From Ianthella basta (lineage: Eukaryota; Porifera; Demospongiae; Verongiida; Ianthellidae): a stretch of DNA of 64,000 bases. The stretch is taken from the NCBI GenBank assembly GCA_964019415.1, contig OZ025886.1, positions 2,595,584 through 2,659,583 on the forward strand, read 5' to 3'. Positions 33,707 through 45,300 of the stretch are shown in pieces. The notes beneath the pieces were generated by a model. The model was given only the letters and a program-made list of their open reading frames with translations, did not search any database and was not told where the DNA came from. How positions within the stretch are numbered: position 1 is the first letter of the stretch; each line of letters starts with the position of its first letter. A program made the translations under genes and the position numbers.

Positions 33707-35968
33707 TCAGTGCTCTAAAATGTTGTCCACTTCTGTCCAATCAATGTCTGTGAGAACACTGCTACTGGCGGAAGGAGTATCGTCATCTGTGACATCTCTC
33801 TGAACAGAACAGAATTGGGTACAAGACATTATTACAATTGCTAGCATGATGTAGGCCATCACAGACACAGTACATGCTTGGAGTACAACACAAAATGTCA
33901 GTGCACGTGATTCCTTTGTGTCAGCTTGAGACTGGATTTCACATGAGCTAGGGCTGGTAATACCATGATTGTAGTAAACTGACTATGTTGCAGAACTGTA
34001 TCTGGAAGCTCCAAAGTACAATACAGATAGTAGTTGCAAAGCCATGCATAATATTATGGATTCAGATATATTTATAAAGATGCATTGAAAGAGAGGATGA
34101 CAAGTACTGTACATGTACACAGGGAGGAGTCGCTGTTCCAGTGTGTCATCCTTTACTTAAGATGCACTGGTAATACCTTATAGCTATATACAGGGTATGG
34201 AATGGAACTGGATATACATAATTTTATACCTGAAAGGGTTGGTTCTCCAATACCAGCTTCACAACAGGGTTGAAAACCTTGCCGATGTTTCGACCAGTTG
34301 CTCTCGTCTTCTTCAGGGCGAAGAAACATCGGCAAGGTTTTCAACCCCTGTGTGAAGCTTGTATTGGAGAACCAACCCATTCTGATGCCTGAGCCAGCTG
34401 AGAAGCCCTCACTTCAATTTTATACCTTATGAGCAATCACATAAGACTGGAAAGAATTCAATGGTAAGACATTTCAACTGCAAAAGCTCCTGTACCTTGG
34501 CAGTCAAATTGGTAGTGGCGACTATGTGTACTTTCCTACACCAGGTTGCATGTGCCTACACAAACTATATACTGTGGCACTGTCCCTCTCTCACCAACAG
34601 CCGAGTGACAGTCTCTATTTCTTCTGCTGTCAGACCTTCCACACTTGCTATCTTCCTCAGAGGCTTGTGTCTGCTCTGATGATCCTTCACAGCTTCACCA
34701 AGCACAACAGGCCTAGGCATGGATGACAATGAGGAGCCTACCGGGAGTGAAAAGGGGACAAAGTCTGCACTGTATCTATTCACCATGCGATACCTGACAG
34801 TTGGTAAACTCAGTTTGCAGGATTATGCACCATAGTGGTAGGGCTAGTGTATGACCACACTGTGTAGCACATAGTACATAGTGTGCCCATCCTAACTATG
34901 CTACATTGAGGCTACCAACCTGCTGACTTTGTCCAGGTGCTTCTGGCTGACTGCATTGGTCTCTTTGCTCTCCTGGGCAGTCCTGAGGGAAGGGGAGCTT
35001 GGGAAAGCACCCGAGTACCACTTGCTACCGTTGAGTGTTTGCGGTTCTCCTTTGAGTGTTTCCTTGACTTCTGTGGCTGGTGGTGAATAATGTCTGCCAT
35101 CAATGCATAGGCATCATGTACTCTCTTTTCTCGATGTTCCTCAAGCAGCTCCCTGAAGGCAACAGGAATACACAGTGCAACAGTGCCAATCAGCATCATA
35201 CCAAGCAATGGAATGCTCACACTGGCCAGTTGTCCTTCACACTCAGTTATCTGTCAGAGAAACCGCTACATGATAGCTTACTTTAATAGTAAGCACAAAG
35301 TATGTACATATACTATGTCTTGTTTGGTCAATTCACTCATACAGCTTCTCAGTCTTGGGGAAATTGAGTACATGGCAGCAATGCAATGGCTGGGTGCATG
35401 CAGAGTTTGACTACTCAGGGATAGTTTAAGATTGACCAATAAGGGAGCAGTCCTTTGAGATTGCAAGCCAATTAAACATGCCCTTCCAATATGCTCATAA
35501 TGACATTTTACAATATATATCCTCCCTCAGATACAGTAGTCCCCACTAATTAAGGAGGCAACCACATGTTCACACACCTTCTTCTCTCTTGTCGTTCTCT
35601 CTGGTTTCTCTGTACCTAAGTATAAATTGAAAGTATATATACATGGAATAAAATTATATATAAACAGTACATGTGTATTTAAATTGTAATAGTGCATACA
35701 TTGCATCATTCCACATGTTTGCTAATGATGTAAGATCACAGACCAAAGTAGACACAAGTAATTATATATGTATACACTATAAGCTAAATGTACTGTACAA
35801 GGTTCCCCTTGTTCTCCACACACACAAATGAATCTGACTCTCACTCCACAACCCAACATTTCATAGTCACTCACACAGATGCTTACCCTTGACTGCACAG
35901 GAGGCACAAAAGGCCTCTTCTCCTTTCTGACACGAGAGTCACACTCGGATTTATATTTCTCCTCATAG
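33707..35968 (-). pseudogene. 5'-truncated duplicate of CPLANE1 (unit A)
   Basis: The last five coding exons of the gene at 56835-63586 are repeated here: 35968-35887 (cut), 35609-35578, 35152-34920, 34764-34595, 33799-33707. All their splice sites and frames are intact (EEHREKRVHDAYALMADII, FVPFSLPVG, DIDWTEVDNILEH then stop). The first retained exon is broken inside KEKYKSE at the duplication junction, beyond which lies RING-NYN remnant DNA. No promoter or start is evident. The second retained exon is 6 bp shorter than its partner. Likely untranslated, although transcription from a cryptic start could give a short C-terminal fragment. Confidence 0.85.
34232..34415. mobile_element. Short hairpin element with 12-bp target duplication
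   Basis: A 184-bp insertion flanked by aattttatacct at 34220-34231 and 34416-34427; unit B has one uninterrupted copy of this site. The arms (ggttggttctccaatac and its complement; aaaccttgccgatgtttcg and its complement) form a long hairpin. On the minus strand it reads CTGAAGAAGACGAG, then GGTCGAAAC, resembling a hammerhead core as in Penelope-like elements and retrozymes. Confidence 0.7.
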
Positions 35969-35975
35969 TGTATAG
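35960..35975. other. Tandem duplication junction
   Basis: Left of this point the sequence matches a CPLANE1 exon in unit B (tttatatttctcc at about 59918-59935). Right of it the sequence matches the start of unit A (tgtatagactgtcagagttgg at about 16151). The shared bases atag/tag at the join suggest short microhomology. Confidence 0.85.
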
Positions 35976-36152
35976 ACTGTCAGAGTTGGAAGATTGACAT
36001 GGTTAAGTTGAAGTGTAAGAAGCACATTATCTTAGCTGTTGGGGATAGAGAAGACTGTCCAGAATTTGAAGGAAAAGCAGCATACTTGCCAACCTGAAGT
36101 GTTTCAACCTCAGTCACATTGATGATTCTAGCCTCAAGGAAAGAGGGTCAGT
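35976..36152 (+). pseudogene. RING-NYN gene N-terminal fragment at left end of unit B
   Basis: Duplicate of 16146-16335 with the same frame breaks and remnants (LKCKKH, PEVFQP, DDSsL). It lacks 6 bp present in the unit-A copy. It runs into the Penelope-like insertion at 36153. Confidence 0.8.
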
Positions 36153-36166
36153 GGAACCTGACTAAG

Positions 36167-37846
36167 GACTTACAAGCTCGCCAAGGAACTAGCCCGCATC
36201 CTCACACCACTGGCTGGAAACACTGCCTACACGGTAAAGAACTCCACTGCCTTTGTGGAAAGGATACGGGGAGTACAGACTACACCACAAGACACCCTGG
36301 TGAGCTTCGATGTGAAGAGCCTCTTCACACAGGTCCCAGTTGAGGCAGCCCTCACAGTGGTAGAGGACAGTTATGCAAGGACCCCACATTAGGTGATAGA
36401 TCTAGCATCCCAGTCCCTCAGCTTGTGGAATTAACACGTCTCTGCCTTAGATCAACATACTTTCAGCTTGGAGATAAGTTTTATATATGAACAGACGGAT
36501 GGAGCTGCAATGGGTTCACCCTTGTCCCCAGTGATTGCCAACTTGTATCTGGAAAGCCTGGAGGAGACGGCTATACTATCAGCACCCTTCAAGCCCAAAC
36601 TCGGGGTGAGGTATGTGGACGACACGTTCGTCATCTGGACCCATGGACCTGACAGACTACAGTCATTCCACCAACACCTCAACAAACAACACCCCAAGAT
36701 CCAGTTTACAGTTGAAGAGGAGAAGGACGACCAGCTCCCCTTCCTTGATGTCCTGGTCACCAAGGAAGGAAGAAGACTACTGACCTCGGTGTATCGGAAG
36801 CCCACCCACACCGAAAGGTACATCCCTTACCACTCACACCACCACCCGAGGGCCACCACGGGAGTCCTGAGATGCATGAGGGACCGAGCACGTAACATCT
36901 GCCACCCCTCAAAGATTCAACAGGAGATGGACCATCTAAACCAGGTGTTCCAGGCGAATGGGTTCCCAGAGAACCTGGTGAAGAAGACCCTAACAACCCT
37001 CCCTTCCCCCCTCCCAGGAACCACGGATTCCCAACAACAACCGGAAGATGCACCCAAGATATTGTGCACCCCCTACATCAGGGGGCTCAGCGAGAAGATT
37101 GAAAAGGTCTGTGCCCCTCTGGGGGTGAAACCTGTCTTTAGACCCAAGAGAACTCTGAAGAAAGAACTAATGCAGGTCAAGAACAGGACCCCAGAGCAGA
37201 AACAGACAGGAGTGGTGTATGAAATCCCCTGTAAGGATTGCTCCAAGGTGTACGTGGGAGAAACCAAGAGGACACTAAAAGTCAGACTGAGTGAACACAA
37301 ACAAGCGTGAAACGAGGAGACCCCAAGAATGGCATTGCAGTTCATGTTCACAAGACCAACCACTGCATCAACTGGGACGGCGCCAAAGTCCAAAGAAGGG
37401 CAGAAGGGTTCTGGCAGAGGAGAACTGTGGAAGCCATCCAGATCAAGAAAGCCACCCCAAACATGAACCTGGACAGTGGCCTCCTCCTACCCATGGTCTG
37501 GAACCCCATCCTTAAACCACCCCCTCACCCACCCCCACTTCATCCCACTTTGTCTTAATCATGCATGGCTACTTTCCTAGCTTAATCATTGCTTATTTGG
37601 TAAACAATGCATGCCTTTACAGTTTATTATTTGTTACCTACCTTAGCCAATCAGACATCTGTTACCTTTAGCCAATCACAACCACGCACTAGCTCGTAAT
37701 ACCATTGGTCAGCGTTTGCTATGTAACTGGTCTCACACTGCTGTGTCTTTAGTTTTGTACGCAGTTGACAAAGGCTTACATGGCCGAAACGTCCTGCATC
37801 GATTGTTATTGATTCTGCTACGTATATGCTCATGATCAGTTCGCCC
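36167..37846 (+). mobile_element. Penelope-like retroelement, 5'-truncated, RT plus GIY-YIG
   Basis: Inserted between two copies of ggaacctgactaag (36153-36166 and 37847-37860). Unit A has this site once, as ggaacctgcctaag. The reading frame from about 36176 has SFDVKSLFTQVP, then after a break a 280-codon frame (36468-37310) with GSPLSPVIANLYLE, RYVDDTF (catalytic Asp pair) and YRKPTHTERYIPYHS. It then has the GIY-YIG nuclease start with a Cys pair (YEIPCKDC, VYVGETKRTLKVRLSEH). A frameshift near 37308 puts the rest of the nuclease (HKTNHCINWDGAKVQRR) in another frame. The element lacks its 5' part and is inactive, but little decayed. This RT plus GIY-YIG order defines Penelope-like elements. 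Confidence 0.92.
37755..37800 (+). ncRNA. Hammerhead-ribozyme-like motif at Penelope-like 3' end
   Basis: GCAG and CTGC arms enclose TTGACAA, a GGC/GCC stem, GAAAC and GTC, which is the core order of a minimal type I hammerhead. The first core letters differ from the CTGATGA consensus. Hammerheads are known in the terminal repeats of Penelope-like elements. Self-cleavage of this copy is uncertain. Confidence 0.5.
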
Positions 37847-37860
37847 GGAACCTGACTAAG

Positions 37861-38580
37861 ACAGCTACCTTTGAGCCAGCTCTAACTGACCTTTATAGAG
37901 AGGTGGCTATACCCTACAGAGGAATATTGTAATGTTTTAGTGCTATTTGAAGCCAGGGAGACTGGCTGTTTTAGAGAGGTGGCTGCCTTACACCGTGACC
38001 GTCGTAGACAGGTTCCACTATATACACTAACAGTATTATATTTGGAAGGCAGCACTGATCATGAGCCCACCAACCTTAAATTATCATTCACTCAGACAGT
38101 TTTTGAATAATGCGCTATATCCCATTCTAGTTTAGTCACTTGAGATCATAATTTACATAATGTGCTGCCACACTTCTTTGTTGTTTACGTACACTAGCTG
38201 TGACAAATTCATGTGGCCATACTTCCTATATCTTTCCCACAAGTTTGCATAGCTACATGAATGCATAACTGCAAACATAAACATTGTGTTTCCTATAGTG
38301 GAGAGTAGTCAATACATAGTATGATGTAATGAACCACAGGAATTTGTGAAGGGAAAAACATAGTCGATTAGGGAAAGCTGAAGGGGAAATCAGCAACACT
38401 TGGTCATGATTATCACGTGTTCCGCTGTGACCATAGATAGCTGTGTTAGAACAAGTTATAAATGGTTGTCATGCAGTGTAGGAGAATTAGATCTAGTTGA
38501 AGAGGAATTCAGCTGCAGCCCTTTGAAATCGACACTGTGACTGGACAGAAAACAAGAGACAGTTCAGGAATATTGATGTC
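37861..38580. promoter_or_regulatory. 5' flank of RING-NYN gene 3
   Basis: Co-linear with 16336-16896, with extra DNA (about 38028-38165 and 38440-38475) absent from unit A. It keeps the tcatgattatcacgtgttccgctgtgacc segment. No gene is seen. Confidence 0.5.
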
Positions 38581-39954
38581 ATGGCTATGGCTTTAGTGGT
38601 CGAAGGAAAGCAGTGCATAGACTGTCAGAGTAAGAAGGGAGACATAGAACTGGTTAAATTGAAATGCAAGAAGCACTTTATCTGTGAAAGCTGTTGGGAT
38701 AATAGAGAAACCTGTTCAGAATTTGAAGGAAAACACCGTGAGTGCCAAACTTGCCACCCTGAAGTGTTTCAGCCTCAGTCACCTAAAGTGTGGATATATG
38801 TTGATGATTCAAACCTGTGGATTGAAGGGAAGAAGGCATATGCTGAGGCACATAATCTAGTGACCTCAGAAGACCCTCGAGCCCGATTTGACATTGGCCA
38901 ACTGAATGAGGTGGTGGCAGCAGGAAGGGAGGTTGGTGGTAGAACACTGTATGGCTCTAAGCCACCTCCCGTGGACACAGTCTGGGCAAAGATAGAAGAG
39001 CAAGGCTGGAAAGTGGATATCAAGAAGAAGAGCTACCACACTGGCAAAGAGAAGCAAGTAGATTCTCAGCTAATTACAGATGTAGCATCTGTAGTGAACA
39101 GGAAGAAGATCGGCACAGTCATCATTGTTGCTGGTGATGTAGACTACAAACCACCTATAGAGGAAGCCCTCGCTCGAGGATGGAAGGTAGAGGTGTGGTC
39201 ATGGGAGAAAGCACTCTCTGCTGACATCAGGGGCCATAGGAGGACAGGTAAAGGCCTTCGCGTGTTGTACCTGAATCACTACATCCATCAAATTATGTTC
39301 GTTAATTGTGATTTTGACCCAGCCAGATTCACCGATAAAGGATTACTGTCTCGGCTAAAAGAAACATCCTTACTGCTTACAGTTAGTGAGAACAACCTGC
39401 AAGTTGGCAAAAGGCGGAAGGACTTCACTGACACTCTTCAGAATATCACGAAATGGCCAATTTCATACTATGAACCAATGAGAGACCAAGATGGATATGT
39501 TGAAATATTGGCCATTTTTCTGTCCGTGATGGACCAAAAGCCAGACATCAACACATGCATTGGACAGATAGTGAAGGCAAAGAAGCAGCTGAGTCTTACA
39601 ACCAATCCAATGCAATTCCGTGACCTTCTTGATAAATTTGGAGACAAACTTGTATGGTTGGAATCATTGCTGTCTCAGTGCAAACAGCTCAATGAGGAAT
39701 GCAGAGACAATGCCAGTGATACACACTCGGTACACAGCTCAAGGTCAAGGAGGTCTTCAGGGTACTGTGGATCTGGAGCAGATCCATTTAAATACAAATC
39801 TGAACTATGCCGCAACTACATGAAGAGCTCTTGTTCCAAGGGTGACAAGTGCAAATATGCCCATGGTGAACGTGACCCCTTGGCCTGGTGTCTCACATGT
39901 GGGAAGAAAGGGCATGTGCACACACATTGCAAGAGACAAGTGCCAATAGATTAA
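38581..39954 (+). CDS. RING-like / NYN RNase / CCCH / CCHC protein, paralogue 3 (unit B)
   Basis: Intronless, 457 aa. It is the duplication partner of paralogue 2, with all zinc ligands and NYN acidic residues unchanged (RING-spaced C12 to C58, YVDDSN, KQVD, GDVDY, CRNYMKSSCSKGDKCKYAH, CLTCGKKGHVHTHC). Differences from paralogue 2 are scattered conservative changes, loss of one Lys and a C-terminus two residues shorter. Retention of every key residue after duplication suggests both copies are still selected. Receptor B starts about 700 bp downstream on the same strand, repeating the unit-A arrangement. Function as for paralogue 2: predicted RNA endonuclease, possibly with a ubiquitin-related finger; substrate unknown. 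Confidence 0.87.
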   Translation: MAMALVVEGKQCIDCQSKKGDIELVKLKCKKHFICESCWDNRETCSEFEGKHRECQTCHPEVFQPQSPKVWIYVDDSNLWIEGKKAYAEAHNLVTSEDPRARFDIGQLNEVVAAGREVGGRTLYGSKPPPVDTVWAKIEEQGWKVDIKKKSYHTGKEKQVDSQLITDVASVVNRKKIGTVIIVAGDVDYKPPIEEALARGWKVEVWSWEKALSADIRGHRRTGKGLRVLYLNHYIHQIMFVNCDFDPARFTDKGLLSRLKETSLLLTVSENNLQVGKRRKDFTDTLQNITKWPISYYEPMRDQDGYVEILAIFLSVMDQKPDINTCIGQIVKAKKQLSLTTNPMQFRDLLDKFGDKLVWLESLLSQCKQLNEECRDNASDTHSVHSSRSRRSSGYCGSGADPFKYKSELCRNYMKSSCSKGDKCKYAHGERDPLAWCLTCGKKGHVHTHCKRQVPID

Positions 39955-40648
39955 GTCTTTACCAGATGCATATTGTTACCATAACATAATTATTGCATTA
40001 TTTTATTTAGGTCTGTGTTCTGATGGAACTATGTCATCATTAATTCATTTTGCCTCCATCTGGGTACCTATAGTATAGTAGCCCATTGGGCTATTAGCTA
40101 TTTAGGCTCACCCAAAGTGAAGAGGGTTACAACAACCACTACCACATGCACAGCAGCAGCGACAACAACAACAGCACTGAATGAGGATCTAACTGAAACT
40201 GCTGCATGTTGCACCTATTATACACACCACAGTTTAGCACACACCAATGTGTAGGATAGAAGCTACGTAGCTAGCTAGCTCTTTAGCTTACTAGACTAAG
40301 ACCCTCCCTCACAACAGCAGAATTAATTTGGATAAAAGCAGCTTTCTGAATGATAGCTCTTAAGTCTACGCCAGATCCATCTCATTCAGTACACGTAGTT
40401 TGCATAGTCTGAAAACTCAAGAATCAGTTTGCATGATTACACGGGGCACAAATTTATATAAATGCCTGTGGAAGCAACTTTTCACTCGGGGCGGCATACT
40501 GAAAATTTACTCCCACACATAAGTTGGCCACGCAGTACAGGCACATATATGGTTGCGCTCGATCACTTATCGAGCGCTGTTCAGGCTTCTGGAAGAAGTT
40601 TAATCGGCCGTCCTTCACAGTTCAAGTACCAGCTAGCTAGAGGCTATC
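39955..40648. promoter_or_regulatory. Spacer between RING-NYN gene 3 and receptor B
   Basis: Co-linear with 18280-18881, with a unit-B insertion near 40490-40560. It presumably holds the receptor promoter. No gene is seen. Confidence 0.5.
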
Positions 40649-42280
40649 ATGAGACAGCGAAGATTGCGTCTTGTGCAGTTTTGTCTTTGTTCTGTTCTGC
40701 TCTCGTCTCTGGAGAACTGTGGTGATGCCCTTTCCCTTTCTGAATTCTTTGGTTACCCGTTCGGGGGTAACAGAGACACCGCCTTTCCATCGGTAGATGA
40801 CACGTCGCTGTATATCAACGCTTCGGTTCAATTTCCTTACTTCCACAACTTCTACTCAGGCATCAGTGTGAGTTGTACGCACAGCTCTCGGTAGCTATTA
40901 GCTATGCTATGCAAGGTAACTAGCATGCTTGCACTAGGCCTGTAAAAAGTTGGAATTCAGTGTGTAAGGCACTAGGACACATCATGATCCAATGTAGCAT
41001 TGCCTATGTGCCTGTATCAATCAATCAATCAATCAGTTCAGTGTGTAAGGTGCCCAGCCCAAAGAACATGTGAAAGGCACGCCTCTGTACTTGTTCTATA
41101 TTGCCTCCAGACTTCTAAATATGCACCCCAGATCTCAACCCCATACAACATCAATGAGTCTACCAGAGCACTCATCGGCCTCTTGAACATATATAAACAA
41201 ACATCCCCAACTTCTGCCTTACACCTCTTCATCCAAGCACCTAGTGCTCTCCGCCCAGCAGCAGCTTTCTCCTCCATCATCTCTTTGAGCTCCAAGTGTT
41301 CATCCACACAGATACTTGTAGCCAGACACCATTAGGATCACTTCTCCGTCCACCTGATACTCCACCTCACATCTCTCCATCGCCTTCTTCCTCATATGCA
41401 TTATGCCTGACTTTCCTACATTGATCTTCACCCCCCACTCTTCACATCACTTAATCAAAATATCCAAGCTCCTCTTCAGCCCTACTTTGTCAGATGCAAT
41501 CAAAGAAGTGTCATCAGCAAACGCAGACCTGGGACCATATCACTGCCACATGGTCACCACACTTTCCTTCATGTAACCTTGTCATTACACCATTACACCA
41601 TTTCACATAATTTGTACACCTTAATTTGCTTCTATCAAACTACTGTCTGTTTATAGATGATAAGCAGCTATGTATAGGTTAAACCCTAGCTTCTTAGGTG
41701 TTACAGGATATCACCGATATGATATCCTGTAACACCGGAAGAAGCTAGGGTTTAACCTATTTGTAGCCTATCCCATGTCACAACATTCGCACGATGATTC
41801 GGGCCCGGATTTCGAAGAAGAAAAAGAATCTACAGCTTTTCAGAACAGCCGACGACACGCTTCGCCCCTCCAGTGTCGCCAGGCAAGATATCTGAGATTT
41901 GTAATGGCTACGTTCCGCCGACCACAGTGAGAGCGACCAACCGAGCAGTTCGCGCTCTGGACGAGTGGCGGGAAGAACGTAACGAGCGCCGCAGCGAAAG
42001 GTACCCTCAGGCCTCCTTGAGCGCCCTGCTGCTGAATCTGTGGCTTGCTCGTTTTGTAGTGGAGGCTAGGAGAGCAGACGGAGATCCATATCCGCCTACC
42101 ACAATCGCCAATTGTCTGGGCTTTCGCCAAGAATTGCGATCGACATTGCCCAACTTCATGGACCGAGAAGGAGCCCTGGAAGTTCGATATCACTATCTAA
42201 CTGACATACATATTGCACCGTGTACTCAGCATTCACATGAAACAGCAGGCTACATGCCACTGCAGACAGTAACACATATC

Positions 42281-42350
<70 letters not shown>

Positions 42351-45300
42351 CACACACACATGCACACACACACACAAGCATATAATAGAGAATGTTGTTT
42401 CAATTAGTGGGGTGACAGTTGTTCAGTGACCACATCCTGGGTGTTATTCTTCATAACACCTAGGTGTTATGAAGAATAACACCCAGGATGTGGTTGGATA
42501 CAGGATATCTCAACTAGACAGACCCTTTGATCTTAAGCCTAACCAGGCTACAAATGGCAGTAGTCTCACTTCCAGCTAGACCCTATTTCTCTCCGTGCAC
42601 ATATTATTGCACAAGCACAATTGTGCAATACTAGGGGCTGGCACGCGAGGCTAATATGGCACAGCATGCAAAGCAAACCTGAGGTAAGCACATATATCTT
42701 CATCCCATGCAAGCATCTACTGACTTCCTCTCCATAACACAATTAACATATGTGTCAACAAATTCCTAGTCTTTTGTAGCCAGACCACTTTCTCCTCTCC
42801 ATTTTGTACTGACATGGTATAGGTGGATGATGAATGGCTGCCTGCTTGAACAGCTTGCATTGTCCTGACCACTAATGTCATTAAGTCCAAATTTCATCAG
42901 GGATTACAGACATCCAGGTTGCAATAGTATGCAGTCCTAAGGTTTTAAATCCTAGCATGGGAGTTGCTTGAGAAGGGAACTAAGTGGCAGAAACTTTCAA
43001 TGATATAAATTCAGCTCAGGGTATAGGTGGAAGGTTCCAGGTACATCATAAATGATTGAAAATCATTGCTGCATAACAGGAGTGGCTATAAATTTATATT
43101 TTTAAAGTGAAGAATTAGTGGGCTGAAATGGTTAGTGCATGATCATCATCTAGAGTATCAGACAGCACGGTAGTGCTGTCTATGTAGGGATGGCAGTGGT
43201 TGTTTGTATGCTGTAATACAAACAAAAAGTCGCGCTACTCCTGAACAGGACCGAAAACTGGCAAACGAAGCTTACCATGACGAAGCGGGTACTGAAAAGT
43301 GCGCATAACTAACCTTACCTCCCAGCGAAAGTGCGCCTACATGCAGAGAGCGCCCTCGACATTACCCACGTTTCGTCTTCTTATTCTTCTTCTTCTCTGA
43401 CAGCTGTAGCGCACAGACCATGGGGACCAGGAGGATACTTCTCGCACCATATTGCATCAATTTTGTCTGGATGCATTACTTTGTAGGTTAGAAGGCGGCG
43501 CGAGTTAGTGCGGAAGACGGCGCTTGCCACGACTACTGCCGTGTTGCTTGGCCTAGCGGACCGACGCCATTTTCAAATTACGTAATTAAACCGGATGAAA
43601 CCGGAGTGACTGGTGCCATTGTTAGCGGAGCAGTTAGCTTGCGCGCCGTTTGAAGGACTTTCGCGGCCGTGCATTTCCCCGCCACGGTTGGCTTCCGGTC
43701 GCCGTTTCTCGCTGGGCTATTAGCGTGGAACCTAGGTGCTAGCCCACATCTTGAGCTCCGGGGTTACAGAAATGAGGTATAATGCCTGCACCAATGCCCT
43801 ATGGTTGAGACTAAGTCTGTTGCTTCAGCTTAGCTGCCCACTATAAAAAGTACAGAAACTAGAAATAATAAAAAATTTCTACAAAAACTGTAAGGATGTA
43901 GGGATGGCATAAAAAGGACAGAAACAAGTAAAGGCTGTTACACAGTGGAGCATTAACCATCGTCCCTACATTCAAGAATGTAGGACTATAAGGTACATGT
44001 TTAATGCAAGGTACATGGTTAATGCTCCACTGTGTAACAGCCTTTACTTGTTTCTGTCCTTTTTATGCCATCCCTACATCCTTACAATTTTTGTAGAAAA
44101 TTTTTATTATTTCTAGTTTTAATATTATTATCTACTCTCTTAGAATCATTTCGCTCCTTCTCATTAGTCCCCATCGTCCCCCATTGCTGACCGGCTGTCT
44201 TCGACAAAGACCGAGGGCAGCGCTCAATCCACCATTTTCAATCACCAGATGTTTTAATAAAGGTGGCTTGATTCAGAAAAAATAAACCAATAAATACATT
44301 AATTGCATGCTGTATCTATCTATCTGATTTGTATGCAGCTGATGAAGGTAACTGAAATGTCCTGCAATCAGTTGTGGATTGACCTTTACTACATATTTGC
44401 TCACGATTAACCTATTTGCCTATATTGAACAATGAGCCTCACGACATTAATGTCTTATTTAGTAGCATTCCTTACATTGAGCCATTTCTATGTTTCTTGT
44501 ATACTAGCTTCAGGTGGGCTCCCAGTCTACGGTTCATAATTTAAGTGTTGAACCAATCAAAACTGTCCATCTGATTGGGAGCATTCCGAAGACTCACTCT
44601 GTAAAACTCCATGCATACAGAATTTACTTATGTTAATCCTAAAGGAGTTCAGCAGCGAAGGTGCTAACCACCTTAGGTCGCACCCCGGATTGTCATGATA
44701 TACTCGTCCAAATTTGGTAGAAAATTGAATGAGGAGTTTCTGGACAACAAAACACAATCTTTTCCTATCTCTTAGATATGGCGGTGACCGTAAAAGTGGC
44801 AAGAACTTGGACGAAACGACTTTGAACCAAATTTCAGTTCAACCGGGTTACTCTTGCTATGCCTCTTCGTAATCCTACCACTTTTTGGTGACAATCCATC
44901 CAGAATTGAAGGAATATATCCTGGACATCGAAAATGACATTGTGCGTTATGATTATTATAATAAGATATTATAGTATACAAAGTACACAAAGCAACATGG
45001 AATAAGATTTAGTACAATTGTACACTTGGCACAACAAATAACTACAATGTTCTGAGATTCATTTGACATGTAGTAATACCTGTGTAACAGCTGCAGGTTA
45101 GAACTTACATGTTCTGACTTAACAGAGGTGAGAATTAGTCAGTTTGAATGTCTTGAATTGTCTTTGATGTAGGAATTAATGCATATTACGTGATATTAAT
45201 TGTAATAACTCACCAATTAAAAGCGATGGTGCTGAATGTCGTTGCAAATAGACGATCCAAAATCAATTTGGTTAATTAAAATTTGAAGTGAATGATATTC

